Assembly: GCF_018596335.1 (NCBI RefSeq)
Contig: NZ_JAHEPS010000005.1
Location: 1 to 64,000, forward strand
Origin: Shewanella jiangmenensis
GTDB taxonomy: Bacteria > Pseudomonadota > Gammaproteobacteria > Enterobacterales > Shewanellaceae
Direction of reading: 5' to 3'
Length of the DNA: 64,000 nucleotides
In this document: positions 47,517 to 56,308 of the stretch, piece after piece
How the letters are laid out: every line of letters begins with the position of its first letter
Position numbering within the stretch: position 1 is the first letter of the stretch
Made by a program: the position numbers and the translations under genes
The notes under the pieces: generated by a model
Told to the model about the DNA's origin: nothing
The model's database searches: none
The model's input: the letters and a program-made list of their open reading frames with translations, nothing else

Positions 47517-47843
47517 TTAGAAGTGCCGGCCATCACGGTAATATCCCCGTTTGTCCAGCGCCAGGAAAACGACCGCAATGCCATTATCGGTTTCGGCGGT
47601 CAGATGAGTTCTGATACAGGCTGCCAGCGCATCCTGTGTTGTTTCATTCCGTTGAAACCAAAGTACCTCCACCATTACCAATGGCGTGGCCACTTCTCCC
47701 TGTTGGAAAAATTGACTGGGGATCCACTCCAGGGTGTAGCTTGCTTCATCTGACTGGGTAATGGCGGCAAGTTCTGGGATCAGCTGCTTACTGAGGCGCG
47801 CGACCGCGTCCATGGCAAGCCCGCGAACACGAAGATGAGGCAT
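47517..47843 (-). CDS. DUF1904 family protein
   Basis: This small protein (108 residues) starts MPHLRVRGLAMDAVARLSKQL and contains LEWIPSQFF and VEVLWFQRN, the DUF1904 pattern, a tautomerase/CHMI-like fold. Function unknown. Its stop codon overlaps the pssA ribosome site, so it probably shares the pssA transcript. Confidence 0.82.
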   Translation of the reverse strand: MPHLRVRGLAMDAVARLSKQLIPELAAITQSDEASYTLEWIPSQFFQQGEVATPLVMVEVLWFQRNETTQDALAACIRTHLTAETDNGIAVVFLALDKRGYYRDGRHF

Positions 47844-47872
47844 AATCCGGTGGATCCGTTATCAATCAAGGG

Positions 47873-48025
47873 CTAGAAATTACCGATTACCGCGCGCTTC
47901 GGCAAGTAGTTTTGAACCGAACTGCGGTCAATTCGGGATGTTACGGCCGCTTTTTCATCAATCTGCGGCCAATTGGTGATCCCGCCGGCAAACAGGGCAT
48001 AAAGCAGCGTAAATCGCAGACGCAT
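47873..48025 (-). CDS. Candidate small ORF, 50 aa, upstream of the DUF1904 gene
   Basis: The frame reads MRLRFTLLYALFAGGITNWP and continues to a C-terminal PKRAVIGNF. A basic start and a short hydrophobic stretch could be a signal or anchor. It is on the same strand 29 bases before the DUF1904 gene. No good ribosome site; TATATC-like sequence about 35 bases upstream could be a -10. Protein-like composition is the main argument. Confidence 0.35.
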   Translation of the reverse strand: MRLRFTLLYALFAGGITNWPQIDEKAAVTSRIDRSSVQNYLPKRAVIGNF

Positions 48026-48164
48026 GGCTGAAGCGCTGGTAAGGCTTTGATATAGTCGACTCTCCTGTTATTAAAATCCATGCTGGCGGGCCGGTATTTA
48101 CCTTCTCTTACCGCAGCCTTTGCTGCCAAAAATTGCCTTAGGCATTGCGCCTCAAAGGATCGTG

Positions 48165-48350
48165 ATGAACACCAACCTTACCCTCATTCTCACTGTGCTG
48201 CTGGCCCTTGGCGGCGCCTTTGCACTGTTTCACTTCAAATCTGCCCTTGGGCTGCTGGTATTGCCGCTCTTTATCCTGTTGGTACTCTTTGTTACGCTGC
48301 GCCTTTACCGTCTGATGGAAAAAGACGACCCACAGGATCCAAAGGGATAA
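48165..48350 (+). CDS. Small two-segment membrane protein, 61 aa
   Basis: MNTNLTLILTVLLALGGAFA begins a hydrophobic hairpin with two membrane segments (about 5-22 and 27-45), ending in a charged tail (MEKDDPQDPKG). AAGGA lies five bases before the ATG. It precedes dacB directly, so it may be cotranscribed. Family not recognised. Confidence 0.65.
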   Translation: MNTNLTLILTVLLALGGAFALFHFKSALGLLVLPLFILLVLFVTLRLYRLMEKDDPQDPKG

Positions 48351-48470
48351 TTGTCATTCATGGGATTGAACGCACTTAACCTCGCCGCCGCCTTTACCAA
48401 GGCTTCCAGCGCGTTATCTTTGAGGTTTTCAAAGGCTATACCAAGCAAACCTGAGCGGCGCCAAAGCGCC

Positions 48471-49967
48471 ATGCGCCCGGCATTACTGCTGCTTGCGATT
48501 GGCGCAGCGCCGGCGCTGGCAAACACTACCCAGGCTGCGATTGATTCAGCGGTAAACCGTGCCCAGGCAGGCCCTGCTAATCTTGGGAATGCAAGTCAGG
48601 GCATCGCGCTCTTTGGCAAGCCGCTTAATGATTTGCTGCCTGACTGGTATCTTGCCGCCCGGCCAAACACCAGCCAAACCGGCGTGATAGTGATGGACAT
48701 GGGCACAGGGCGGCTGCTGGTTGCCGACAACAGCGAGCGCACCATGCTGCCAGCCAGCGTGCAAAAGCTGTTTTTGGCGACAGCTGCGACTCAGTCACTT
48801 GGCAACGACTTCAGGTTCAATACCCGCCTTTACAGCAAAGGCGCGCGCAAGAGCCATCTTGATACCCTGTATCTTGAGATGGAAGGCTCACCACTGCTCT
48901 CGAGCCAGGATTTGCAGGCACTGTTTCGCTCAGTAAAAGCCCTCGGTGTCACGAAAGTCGATGAACTTGTGCTTATCAGCGACGATAACGAAGCGCCCCA
49001 GGCCCGTGGCTGGGTGTGGGACGACCTTGGCTTTTGTTACGCCGCGCCGGTATCAAACCTGACGCTGGATAAAAACTGTGTCAGCGGCAGCCTTGCCCCC
49101 ACCAAGGATGGCAAAGCGGTAAAACTAATCCTCAGTAACGATGCCGGGATAAAGGTGGATAACCGGATAGTGTATCGGCCAGAACTTGCCTACAAAGATT
49201 GCAAGCCAGAGCTCACGGCCCTTGGCGGCAATGAGTTCCGGCTTTGGGGCTGTTACAGCGGTAAAGATCCGCTGCCGCTCGCGTTTGCCATCAGCGACAC
49301 CCACGAATGGATGAGCATCAAGGCCCCGCGCCTTGGTAAAGCAGCCGGAATTGATGTGGGCAAGGTGCGGGTGAAACCGTCGCTGCCAAAGGATGTGTCG
49401 CTGCTGGCAAGCCACAGCTCAGCGCCCCTGCCTGTGCTGGTAAAAGAGCTTTTAAAAGAGTCTGATAACCTGATTGCCGACAGTCTGCTCAAGCGCCTTG
49501 GGCAAAAACACTACGGCAAGGCCGATTTTTATCATGGTGCCAAAGCCATGAAGGACATACTTGGTGCCGAGGGCATAGACTTATCCCGCGCTGTGCTCCT
49601 TGATGGCTCGGGCCTTAGCCGTTACAACCTTATCAATCCCCGTCAGCTGATGAACCTGCTGCTGTACATTCACAACACTCCATCGCTGCACGGCCTGATT
49701 GAGTCCATGCCGGTTTCGGGTCTTGATGGCACCCTTGCCTATCGGCGATTCTTTAACCGTGAGCCGCTCAAGGGCAAAGTGGTGGCTAAAACCGGCAGCA
49801 TGGGCGGCGTCGCCAACCTTGCCGGTTTTATCAATGGCAGCAAAACCACCTATGGCTTTGTCATTCTCGAAAATGGTCTGGTGGACAGCCGCGATGAAAA
49901 CGGCCGCAAAAATGGCCCGGTTTTCAGCGCCGAAGTGTTAAAAGCGCTGCTGCAGGCTCATCCCTGA
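48471..49967 (+). CDS. dacB: D-alanyl-D-alanine carboxypeptidase/endopeptidase, PBP4 (S13)
   Basis: DacB trims and cuts peptidoglycan cross-links in the periplasm. Penicillin-binding motifs are SVQK (S-x-x-K), SDN and KTGS. I choose the ATG at 48471, which gives a clean signal peptide (MRPALLLLAIGAAPALA) and 498 residues; frames from 48351 (TTG) or 48360 (ATG) add 40 or 37 N-terminal residues and are closer to a plausible AAAGGG. The cysteine pair in the inserted domains is usual. Confidence 0.9.
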   Translation: MRPALLLLAIGAAPALANTTQAAIDSAVNRAQAGPANLGNASQGIALFGKPLNDLLPDWYLAARPNTSQTGVIVMDMGTGRLLVADNSERTMLPASVQKLFLATAATQSLGNDFRFNTRLYSKGARKSHLDTLYLEMEGSPLLSSQDLQALFRSVKALGVTKVDELVLISDDNEAPQARGWVWDDLGFCYAAPVSNLTLDKNCVSGSLAPTKDGKAVKLILSNDAGIKVDNRIVYRPELAYKDCKPELTALGGNEFRLWGCYSGKDPLPLAFAISDTHEWMSIKAPRLGKAAGIDVGKVRVKPSLPKDVSLLASHSSAPLPVLVKELLKESDNLIADSLLKRLGQKHYGKADFYHGAKAMKDILGAEGIDLSRAVLLDGSGLSRYNLINPRQLMNLLLYIHNTPSLHGLIESMPVSGLDGTLAYRRFFNREPLKGKVVAKTGSMGGVANLAGFINGSKTTYGFVILENGLVDSRDENGRKNGPVFSAEVLKALLQAHP

Positions 49968-50046
49968 GGCCTTCTTGTTGACAAAGCGAGTTGGCAAAAC
50001 GACTAGTCACTTTAACAAAGGCCGCTTAAGCAAAAGCCACATACAC

Positions 50047-50070
50047 AAAAGCCACCGTTCGGTGGCTTTT
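50047..50070. terminator. Bidirectional terminator between dacB and the acyl-CoA dehydrogenase
   Basis: AAAAGCCACC / GGTGGCTTTT with a GTTC loop. Confidence 0.87.
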
Positions 50071-50158
50071 CATTTAAGACTAACTACTTATAACCGCCTA
50101 AGCACGAATTTGCATTCTCAGTTAACCTTACGCGCAGGGATGATGAACGGCGCCGCCG

Positions 50159-51895
50159 TTAAAGCAGCGACTCATCTATGCCCATCACCACCTCATCCCC
50201 GGCCTGAACCTGCGTCAGCAGCGCATCAGCGCGTGGCAACACCTTGGCAAAGTAGAAGTCGCAGAACTGCGCCTTGGCGCTGGCAAGCTCAGGGGCTGCA
50301 CGCCCGGCAACCTGCGCCATGGTCAGATGGTAAAGGCCATACAGCAAGTATCCAAAGGCATCGAGCATCTCCACCGCCGAGGCATTGATAAGCGACGGAT
50401 TGGCAAGCTTACGCTCATTAATCCAGCTGGCGACCTCGATAAAACGACTAAAACCGGCTTCGAGTGCGCGCTTTTTACTGCTCTCGCCCTCGAGGGTGGT
50501 AAGCTTTTCGGCTACAAAGGCCTTAAGGGTAGCGAGATTATCGCCGCACACCTTGCGGCCGAGGAAGTCGATGGCCTGAATACCGTTGGTGCCTTCGTAA
50601 ATCTGCGCAATACGGGTATCGCGCACCAGCTGCTCGATGCCGGTTTCACGGATATAGCCATGACCACCGAATACCTGCTGCGCCATGATGGTGATATCCA
50701 GGCCGCGGTCGGTCAAAAAGGCCTTGGCAACCGGCGTCAGCAGGCCAACATAACGGCTTGCCTTTTCAATCACGGCCGCATCATCGGAAAACTTGGCCAA
50801 ATCCAGTTGCTTGCCGGTATCGAGCGCCAGTACCCTGCCCGCATCGGTCAGGGTGCGGATAGTGAGTAGCATCCGGCGCACATCGCCATGGACGATAATG
50901 GCATCGCTTGGATTGGCAGAGCCCGGCGCCGTGCCCTGCAAACGCTCTTTGGCGTATTCAGTCGCCATTTGCACCGCCGCCTGAGCACTGCCAAGGCCCT
51001 GAATACCAATTGCAAGCCGCTCGTAGTTCATCATAGTGAACATACAAGCAAGGCCCTTGTTTTCGCGGCCAATCAGCCAGCCACGGGCGCTGTCAAAATT
51101 CATCACACAGGTGGCAGAGCCCTTAAGGCCCATCTTGTGCTCTATGCTGCCAACCGATACGCCGTTCGACTCGCCTGCATTGCCATCAGTATCCGGCAGG
51201 CGCTTTGGCACCAAAAACAGTGACAGACTACTGGCACCGCTGATTTTGGCGAGTACCAGATGCACCACGTTATCTGTCATGTCCTGATCGCCGCCGGTGA
51301 TAAAAATTTTACTGCCGCTAATCAGATAGCTGCCGTCATCCTGCGGCTCGGCGCGGGTGCGGATATTACGAAGATCGGAGCCTGCCTGCGGCTCGGTCAT
51401 GTCCATGGCGCCGGCCCACTCGCCGCTGTAAAGCTTGGGCAAATACTGGGCTTTTAGCTCATCGGTGCCATGGGCATTAATGGCAAGGGCAGCGCCGGCA
51501 GTCAGCGACGAATAAAGATTAAAGGCGTTACAGGCGCTGTAAGCGATTTCATCAACCAGCACGCCCAGCATCTTGGGCATACCCATACCGCCATATTCAG
51601 GATCGCCACAAAGCCCGACCCAGCCGCCTTCCACAAAGGCGTTATAGGCCTCTTTATAGCCGCTTGGCGTCAACACAGCGCCATCTTCAAAGCGCACGCC
51701 TTCTTCATCGCCGCTGCGGTTTAATGGATGGACCAGCTCGGCATTAATCCGTGCAGCTTCGTCGAGAATGGCAGTGGCAGTGTCCAAATCAGCAACACCT
51801 GCCAGCGCTGGCATCGACTGCCAGGTCGCATCGGCATCGAACACGTGCTCGAGCAGGAATCGCATTTCATTGAGTGGCGCTTGGATAGGGTTCAT
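50159..51895 (-). CDS. Acyl-CoA dehydrogenase with extended C-terminus
   Basis: This 578-residue FAD enzyme oxidises acyl-CoA to the trans-2-enoyl-CoA. Segments MDMTEPQAGSDL, KIFITGGDQDMT, MMNYERLAIGIQGLGSAQ and FGGHGYIRETGIEQLVRDTRIAQIYEGTN are typical, the last region holding the catalytic Glu. The extra C-terminal domain places it with the DmdC/AidB-like long forms, so its substrate may be short or modified (for example methylmercaptopropionyl-CoA). ATG at 51895 with GAGAG; a TTG four codons earlier is less likely. Confidence 0.88.
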   Translation of the reverse strand: MNPIQAPLNEMRFLLEHVFDADATWQSMPALAGVADLDTATAILDEAARINAELVHPLNRSGDEEGVRFEDGAVLTPSGYKEAYNAFVEGGWVGLCGDPEYGGMGMPKMLGVLVDEIAYSACNAFNLYSSLTAGAALAINAHGTDELKAQYLPKLYSGEWAGAMDMTEPQAGSDLRNIRTRAEPQDDGSYLISGSKIFITGGDQDMTDNVVHLVLAKISGASSLSLFLVPKRLPDTDGNAGESNGVSVGSIEHKMGLKGSATCVMNFDSARGWLIGRENKGLACMFTMMNYERLAIGIQGLGSAQAAVQMATEYAKERLQGTAPGSANPSDAIIVHGDVRRMLLTIRTLTDAGRVLALDTGKQLDLAKFSDDAAVIEKASRYVGLLTPVAKAFLTDRGLDITIMAQQVFGGHGYIRETGIEQLVRDTRIAQIYEGTNGIQAIDFLGRKVCGDNLATLKAFVAEKLTTLEGESSKKRALEAGFSRFIEVASWINERKLANPSLINASAVEMLDAFGYLLYGLYHLTMAQVAGRAAPELASAKAQFCDFYFAKVLPRADALLTQVQAGDEVVMGIDESLL

Positions 51896-51982
51896 GGCAG
51901 CTCTCAAACAATTAATTAAAACAGTTGTTTCAATCTAGCGAATAACAGTCACAAACTCAATCGCTCAATCAAGAATAGCCAT

Positions 51983-52011
51983 AAAAAAGCCCCGGACTGT
52001 TGGCCGGGGCT
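51983..52011 (-). terminator. Terminator of yaiL
   Basis: AGCCCCGG / CCGGGGCT around an eight-base loop; six T on the minus strand. Confidence 0.85.
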
Positions 52012-52058
52012 AAGTATAGAGAAAACAGATAAGCTGTTTGTGGAGCGAGATCAGGCTG

Positions 52059-52604
52059 TTACCACATGAGATCGTCAGGGATCACATAATCGGCGTACGG
52101 ATCGTCCTCTTCGCTGGCCGCAGGTGCAGCATCCGTGGCCTGCCAAAGGTAGCCGCACCAGTCCGGCACCAGCAGTGCCACCCGCTCAGCCAGTTTATGG
52201 GGCACCAGGAGGCTAGTGTCTTCGTAGCGCACAATACCGAGCAAACCGCCAAGAAGCTGAGTCTGCAGCTTCTCGTTGATATACACCGAATGGATTTTAC
52301 TGCCGATGGTGTAGTTGAACTTTATCTCGGCGCGCTCAGGCAAGCTGATAGCAAGACGCTTGATTTCAGTGATAAGGCTGCGCACCTGTCCTTTGGCGAG
52401 CGCCTCCTGGAAACGCTGCTCGTTAAGGGCTTTATCTTCAGCAGCCTGCCGCGCTTTTTGCTCGGCAATACTCTCTTTGAGCGCCGCTGAGCCATCGTCG
52501 ATATTGGACTTACGGTCACGGCGCTTTTTGGTGTTTACGTCTTTGAGCTTTTGTTTACTGGCAAGCCCGGCCTTGAGCAGCTGCTGTTGTAATGCGTTTG
52601 CCAT
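52059..52604 (-). CDS. yaiL: DUF2058 protein, YaiL-like
   Basis: This 181-residue protein starts MANALQQQLLKAGLASKQKL, has a highly charged coiled region (about 25-70) and the DUF2058 body (FNYTIGSKIHSVYINEKLQ, VPHKLAERVALLVPD). E. coli YaiL has been described as nucleoprotein- or polynucleotide-associated; function open. Own terminator. Confidence 0.85.
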   Translation of the reverse strand: MANALQQQLLKAGLASKQKLKDVNTKKRRDRKSNIDDGSAALKESIAEQKARQAAEDKALNEQRFQEALAKGQVRSLITEIKRLAISLPERAEIKFNYTIGSKIHSVYINEKLQTQLLGGLLGIVRYEDTSLLVPHKLAERVALLVPDWCGYLWQATDAAPAASEEDDPYADYVIPDDLMW

Positions 52605-52681
52605 CGCTATTCCTGTCGATAAATCTATAAAGGTTCAAATTAAAATCTGCGCTGCAGCGGTCCATCCAAACGGCATAAGGC

Positions 52682-53515
52682 TTATGCCTTTAACTGCCTC
52701 GCGGCAATGGCGCCGAGCTCTGTCATGGCGATACTGGCGCCGCCAAGGGACCAGCCACCATCTACCGGCAGTACCACGCCATTGATGTAACTTGCCAGGG
52801 GCGATGCCAAAAACAGCGCCGCCGCAGCGATATCATCTACGCTGCCGTTTCGGCCAACAGGCACACTCTGGGCAACGCGCTTTTTAAGCTCTGCACTCGG
52901 GGCCAGCCTGTCAAAGCCTTCTGTGTCTTCGATGGGTCCGGGGACGATGGAATTTATCCGGATCCCCTCTTTTGACCACTCAAGCGGCAAGGTACGGGTC
53001 AGCATATCCACGCCGGCTTTGGCGGCGCACACGTGCGCCTGCATTGGCATAGGCACAAATGCCTGAGGCGCCGATATTTGCAAAATAACGCCGGGGCGCG
53101 CCAGATACGGATAACTTGCCTTAAGCACCTGAAAACTTCCGAGCAAATCGATATCCATTACCGATTTAAAGCCATTGGCACTCATGCCGCTGGCACTGGC
53201 AGGAAAATTACCGGCAGCGCCGCTGACCAGCACATCAAGCGTTCCAAAGGCCTCGGCCACCTGAGCAATACCGGAGAGCACGGCGTCATTGTCGCGCACA
53301 TCAAAGGTCACACCAAAAGGCTGTACTGCGCCATTATCGAGCGTCAGCAGTTTAACGGCCGCATCGACCTTGTCCTGCTTACGGCTCGCCACCGCCACAC
53401 GGCCGCCGGCGCGGGCAAAGGCGCGGGCAATACCTAAGTTAATGCCGCTGGTACCGCCAACCACCAGAATGTTTTTTCCGTTAAAATCGAACATCTTGCT
53501 GATTGCATCGCGCAT
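52682..53515 (-). CDS. SDR, 2,4-dienoyl-CoA reductase (DECR2)-like
   Basis: This 277-residue reductase has a GGTSGINLGIA Rossmann turn. AAGNF, FKSVMDIDLLGSFQV, then Q-x-H-x-x-x-A-K-A-x-V-D and PGPI-x-x-TEG-x-x-RL follow peroxisomal 2,4-dienoyl-CoA reductase (DECR2). The Tyr of the classical Y-x-x-x-K is Val162, with Lys166 and Ser148 kept; DECR2 likewise lacks the Tyr. It may help degrade unsaturated fatty acids. GGAGG precedes the ATG. Confidence 0.75.
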   Translation of the reverse strand: MRDAISKMFDFNGKNILVVGGTSGINLGIARAFARAGGRVAVASRKQDKVDAAVKLLTLDNGAVQPFGVTFDVRDNDAVLSGIAQVAEAFGTLDVLVSGAAGNFPASASGMSANGFKSVMDIDLLGSFQVLKASYPYLARPGVILQISAPQAFVPMPMQAHVCAAKAGVDMLTRTLPLEWSKEGIRINSIVPGPIEDTEGFDRLAPSAELKKRVAQSVPVGRNGSVDDIAAAALFLASPLASYINGVVLPVDGGWSLGGASIAMTELGAIAARQLKA

Positions 53516-53608
53516 GGCGCCTCCGGTATATGAGCCTTTAGCTTAAAGCGGTGTTCACCGTCCGTTATTTACAGCCGCGTATTCGTGAGCCGTATTAACA
53601 GAAAAAAG

Positions 53609-54310
53609 TCACAGCCCCTGAATAGAGCGATGGATCTCGGTCAGTGCAGCAAGTGGATCGGCAGCCTTGGTAATGGGACGACCAATCACCAAATAATCTG
53701 AGCCGGCTTCGAGAGCCCGCGCTGGCGTCATGATGCGGTGCTGATCGCCAACCTCACTGCCCTCAGGGCGAATGCCCGGGGTGATGAGTTTAAAGTGCTG
53801 GCCACACAGGTCTTTGAGCATAGCCGCTTCCTGAGCCGAGCACACCACACCATCAAGACCGGCATCGCGGGTGAGTTTGGCGAGGCGTTTTACGTGCTCA
53901 GCCGCCCCCACTTCAATGCCAAGCAGTTTAAGGTCATCATCACTCATGGAGGTGAGAACAGTGACAGCTATCAGCAGCGGCGCGTTATCGCCATAGGGTA
54001 AAAGCGCTTTGCGGGCCGCTTCCATCATGGCAAAACCGCCGGAGGCATGCACGTTCACCATCCACACGCCAAGCTCGGCAGCAGCGGCAACGGCTTTAGC
54101 CACGGTATTGGGAATGTCATGGAACTTCAGGTCCAAAAACACATCAAAACCACGGTGTTGAATGTCTTTTACCAGTTCAGGCCCAAACAGGGTGAACATT
54201 TCCTTGCCGACTTTCAGGCGGCACATGGCCGGATCGAGTTTATCTACCAACTGCAGCGCCGAATGTTTGTTGTCAAAATCAAGGGCAACCAGAATGGGCT
54301 TGTCTCTCAT
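53609..54310 (-). CDS. pyrF: Orotidine 5'-phosphate decarboxylase
   Basis: PyrF (233 residues) makes UMP, the last step of de novo pyrimidine synthesis. The beta-barrel has LVALDFDN, the active site [11 protein letters not shown] and the phosphate-binding TPGIRPEG and VIGRPI. GGAG precedes the ATG. It closes the lapA-lapB-pyrF run, as in E. coli. Confidence 0.96.
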   Translation of the reverse strand: MRDKPILVALDFDNKHSALQLVDKLDPAMCRLKVGKEMFTLFGPELVKDIQHRGFDVFLDLKFHDIPNTVAKAVAAAAELGVWMVNVHASGGFAMMEAARKALLPYGDNAPLLIAVTVLTSMSDDDLKLLGIEVGAAEHVKRLAKLTRDAGLDGVVCSAQEAAMLKDLCGQHFKLITPGIRPEGSEVGDQHRIMTPARALEAGSDYLVIGRPITKAADPLAALTEIHRSIQGL

Positions 54311-54337
54311 GGGATCTCCGATGCAGTGGGATAAAGG

Positions 54338-55498
54338 TTATTCGCCGTCCAATCCGCGCACCCGCCCTATGCTGCCCCAGGATTTACACGAGGGGCAATG
54401 CCAGTAAAGCGAATGAGCGGGAAAGCCGCAGGACTTGCAGCGATAGGCGGGGCGGAATTTTATTTGTTGTTCGACCAATTGTTCAAGCAAAGAAAGACTT
54501 TCTTTGGCCTGACCTGCTTCGGCCTGGCGGATATGCAGCTTCATCAGCTCCGAAAAGCCTTTCATGGTGGGCTGGCGATACAGGGTATCGAGCAGGGTCT
54601 TTTCAGCAAGTTTAAGCTCGCCCTGCTCTATCATGTCTTCGGCAAGGGCCACCACCACTGAGGCGCCGCCGCCATCGGCAAGGGCTTTGACCAAAAGCTC
54701 ACGGTACGCCTCGCCTTTACCGAGCTGATGATAAACCTCACGCGCAATTTTGATGCCATCGGCAAACAGCAGCACATCGACATGGCACAGGGTTTCGAGG
54801 GCGCTTGCCGCATCCGGCAATTGATTAAGGCTTAAATAGAGTTTTGCCTGGGTCAGCAAGGCACGGCCGCACTGGCTGTCGTGCTTCAGCGCCTGAGCAA
54901 GCAGTTTAAGCTTGGCCTGGGGCTCGGCGTTTTCATCGGCAAGCTGGCAGTAAAAGTGTGCGATACAGGTTTTGAGTGCCGCCTGACGTTTACGGGGCAG
55001 GCCGCGGGCAATATCAATCGCTTTTTGCCATTCCTTGATGGTTTGATAAATGGCAATCAGCTGATTTTCCGCTTCTTCGCTGTGAAACTCTTCTTTCACC
55101 AGCGCAAGGAAAATCTCTTCGGCACGATCGTAAAAACCGGCGGCCATGTAATCTTTACCCAACTCCATCATGGCGGCATCGCGCTGCTCTGTGGTGAGGC
55201 TTGGGCGGGCTATCAGGTTTTGATGAATGCGAATGGAGCGGTCTACCTCACCGCGCTTTCGAAACAGCGCGCCAAGGGACATATGGGTGTCGATGGTTTC
55301 GTCGTCCACATCGAGCAGGCTGATAAATAAATCAACCGCCTTGTCGGACTCGTTGGAAAGCAGATAGTTAAGGCCGGTGAAATAATCGCGGCTCAGTTTA
55401 CTTCGATGTTGATGCTGGTTTTGGCGTAAACTGCGCCGACCCATATACCAACCGTAACCGGCGGCGATGGGCAGCAGCAGAAACAGGATTTCCAGCAT
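54338..55498 (-). CDS. lapB: Lipopolysaccharide assembly protein LapB (YciM)
   Basis: LapB (386 residues) controls LPS synthesis by guiding LpxC to FtsH. One N-terminal membrane segment, a series of TPR repeats (about 40-340) and a rubredoxin-like metal site at the C-terminus (CKSCGFPAHSLYWHCPSC) match the family. Two bases after lapA. Confidence 0.95.
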   Translation of the reverse strand: MLEILFLLLPIAAGYGWYMGRRSLRQNQHQHRSKLSRDYFTGLNYLLSNESDKAVDLFISLLDVDDETIDTHMSLGALFRKRGEVDRSIRIHQNLIARPSLTTEQRDAAMMELGKDYMAAGFYDRAEEIFLALVKEEFHSEEAENQLIAIYQTIKEWQKAIDIARGLPRKRQAALKTCIAHFYCQLADENAEPQAKLKLLAQALKHDSQCGRALLTQAKLYLSLNQLPDAASALETLCHVDVLLFADGIKIAREVYHQLGKGEAYRELLVKALADGGGASVVVALAEDMIEQGELKLAEKTLLDTLYRQPTMKGFSELMKLHIRQAEAGQAKESLSLLEQLVEQQIKFRPAYRCKSCGFPAHSLYWHCPSCKSWGSIGRVRGLDGE

Positions 55499-55499
55499 A

Positions 55500-55820
55500 T
55501 CAGGACTTCACTTCACCTGTCTGGGACTCGGTCACCGCCACAGACGTGGTGTCGGTGCGGGGCTTGGCGCCGGATTCCAGCTTTTGCAATCGGCGCTGGG
55601 CACGTGACAGGGAATATTTAAGCTTGCCAACGTGGTAGATGGCAAAACACCAACACAGCACAAAGCCGGCAAAAAACACGCTGGCGAGCACCACTGGCAA
55701 CCTGAACTCACCCTGGGCAACAAAATAATTAATGGTAACCAGCTGCTCATTACGTGAGCCAAGCAGCAAGGCAAGCACAAACAGCAAAGCGATGACCAAG
55801 GCGACAACAAATCCTTTCAC
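55500..55820 (-). CDS. lapA: Lipopolysaccharide assembly protein LapA (YciS)
   Basis: This small inner-membrane protein (106 residues) has two membrane segments (about 2-20 and 42-62) and a cytoplasmic coiled segment (LKYSLSRAQRRLQKLES). It pairs with LapB. Possibly GTG/ATG start at 55820; downstream of ihfB after a terminator. Confidence 0.92.
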   Translation of the reverse strand: MKGFVVALVIALLFVLALLLGSRNEQLVTINYFVAQGEFRLPVVLASVFFAGFVLCWCFAIYHVGKLKYSLSRAQRRLQKLESGAKPRTDTTSVAVTESQTGEVKS

Positions 55821-55900
55821 GTCTCACTCCTTATATCGGTTCAATAAGCTGATTATCCGGGAAATTCCCTTGTCTGACCAGCGTCTTGAGGCGCGATAAA

Positions 55901-55932
55901 CAAAAAAGCCCCCTTTCGGAGGCTTTTTTAAT
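55901..55932 (-). terminator. Terminator of ihfB
   Basis: On the minus strand AAAAAAGCCTCC / GGGGGCTTTTTT with a GAAA tetraloop, ten bases after ihfB. Confidence 0.87.
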
Positions 55933-55941
55933 CAGCGTTTA

Positions 55942-56232
55942 TCAGTCAACGTTGACTGCATCAACGCGCTCGCGCAGCTCTTTGCCGGGCTTAAAGTGAG
56001 GCACGTATTTGCCATCCAGCTCAACTGAGGTACCAGTTTTTGGATTGCGGCCAACACGCGGCGCACGATAATGCAGAGAGAAGCTGCCAAAGCCGCGGAT
56101 CTCGATACGTTCACCGCTTTCCAGCGTTGTCGCCATCTGCTCCAGCATCTCCTTGACCGCACTCTCGACGTCCTTCGCCGACAGTTGCGACTGCCTTGTG
56201 GCGAGTTTTTCGATCAGTTCGGATTTGGTCAT
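55942..56232 (-). CDS. ihfB: Integration host factor subunit beta
   Basis: IhfB (96 residues) forms the DNA-bending heterodimer with IhfA. The start is [11 protein letters not shown]; ten extra codons in the longer frame are leader. The DNA-contacting arm is [20 protein letters not shown] with the intercalating Pro. Follows rpsA, as in E. coli. Confidence 0.96.
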   Translation of the reverse strand: MTKSELIEKLATRQSQLSAKDVESAVKEMLEQMATTLESGERIEIRGFGSFSLHYRAPRVGRNPKTGTSVELDGKYVPHFKPGKELRERVDAVNVD

Positions 56233-56270
56233 CCTAGCTACCCCTATTATCAAGCCAAACACAGCCGCGA

Positions 56271-56298
56271 TGAGGGAGTGACATTGCCGACTCCCTCA
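56271..56298 (-). repeat. Hairpin between rpsA and ihfB
   Basis: TGAGGGAGT (56271-56279) and ACTCCCTCA (56290-56298) form a perfect 9-bp stem with a ten-base loop. No T-run follows on the minus strand, so it may stabilise the rpsA 3' end or be a weak attenuator. Confidence 0.55.
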
Positions 56299-56308
56299 TA
56301 TTTGGCAA

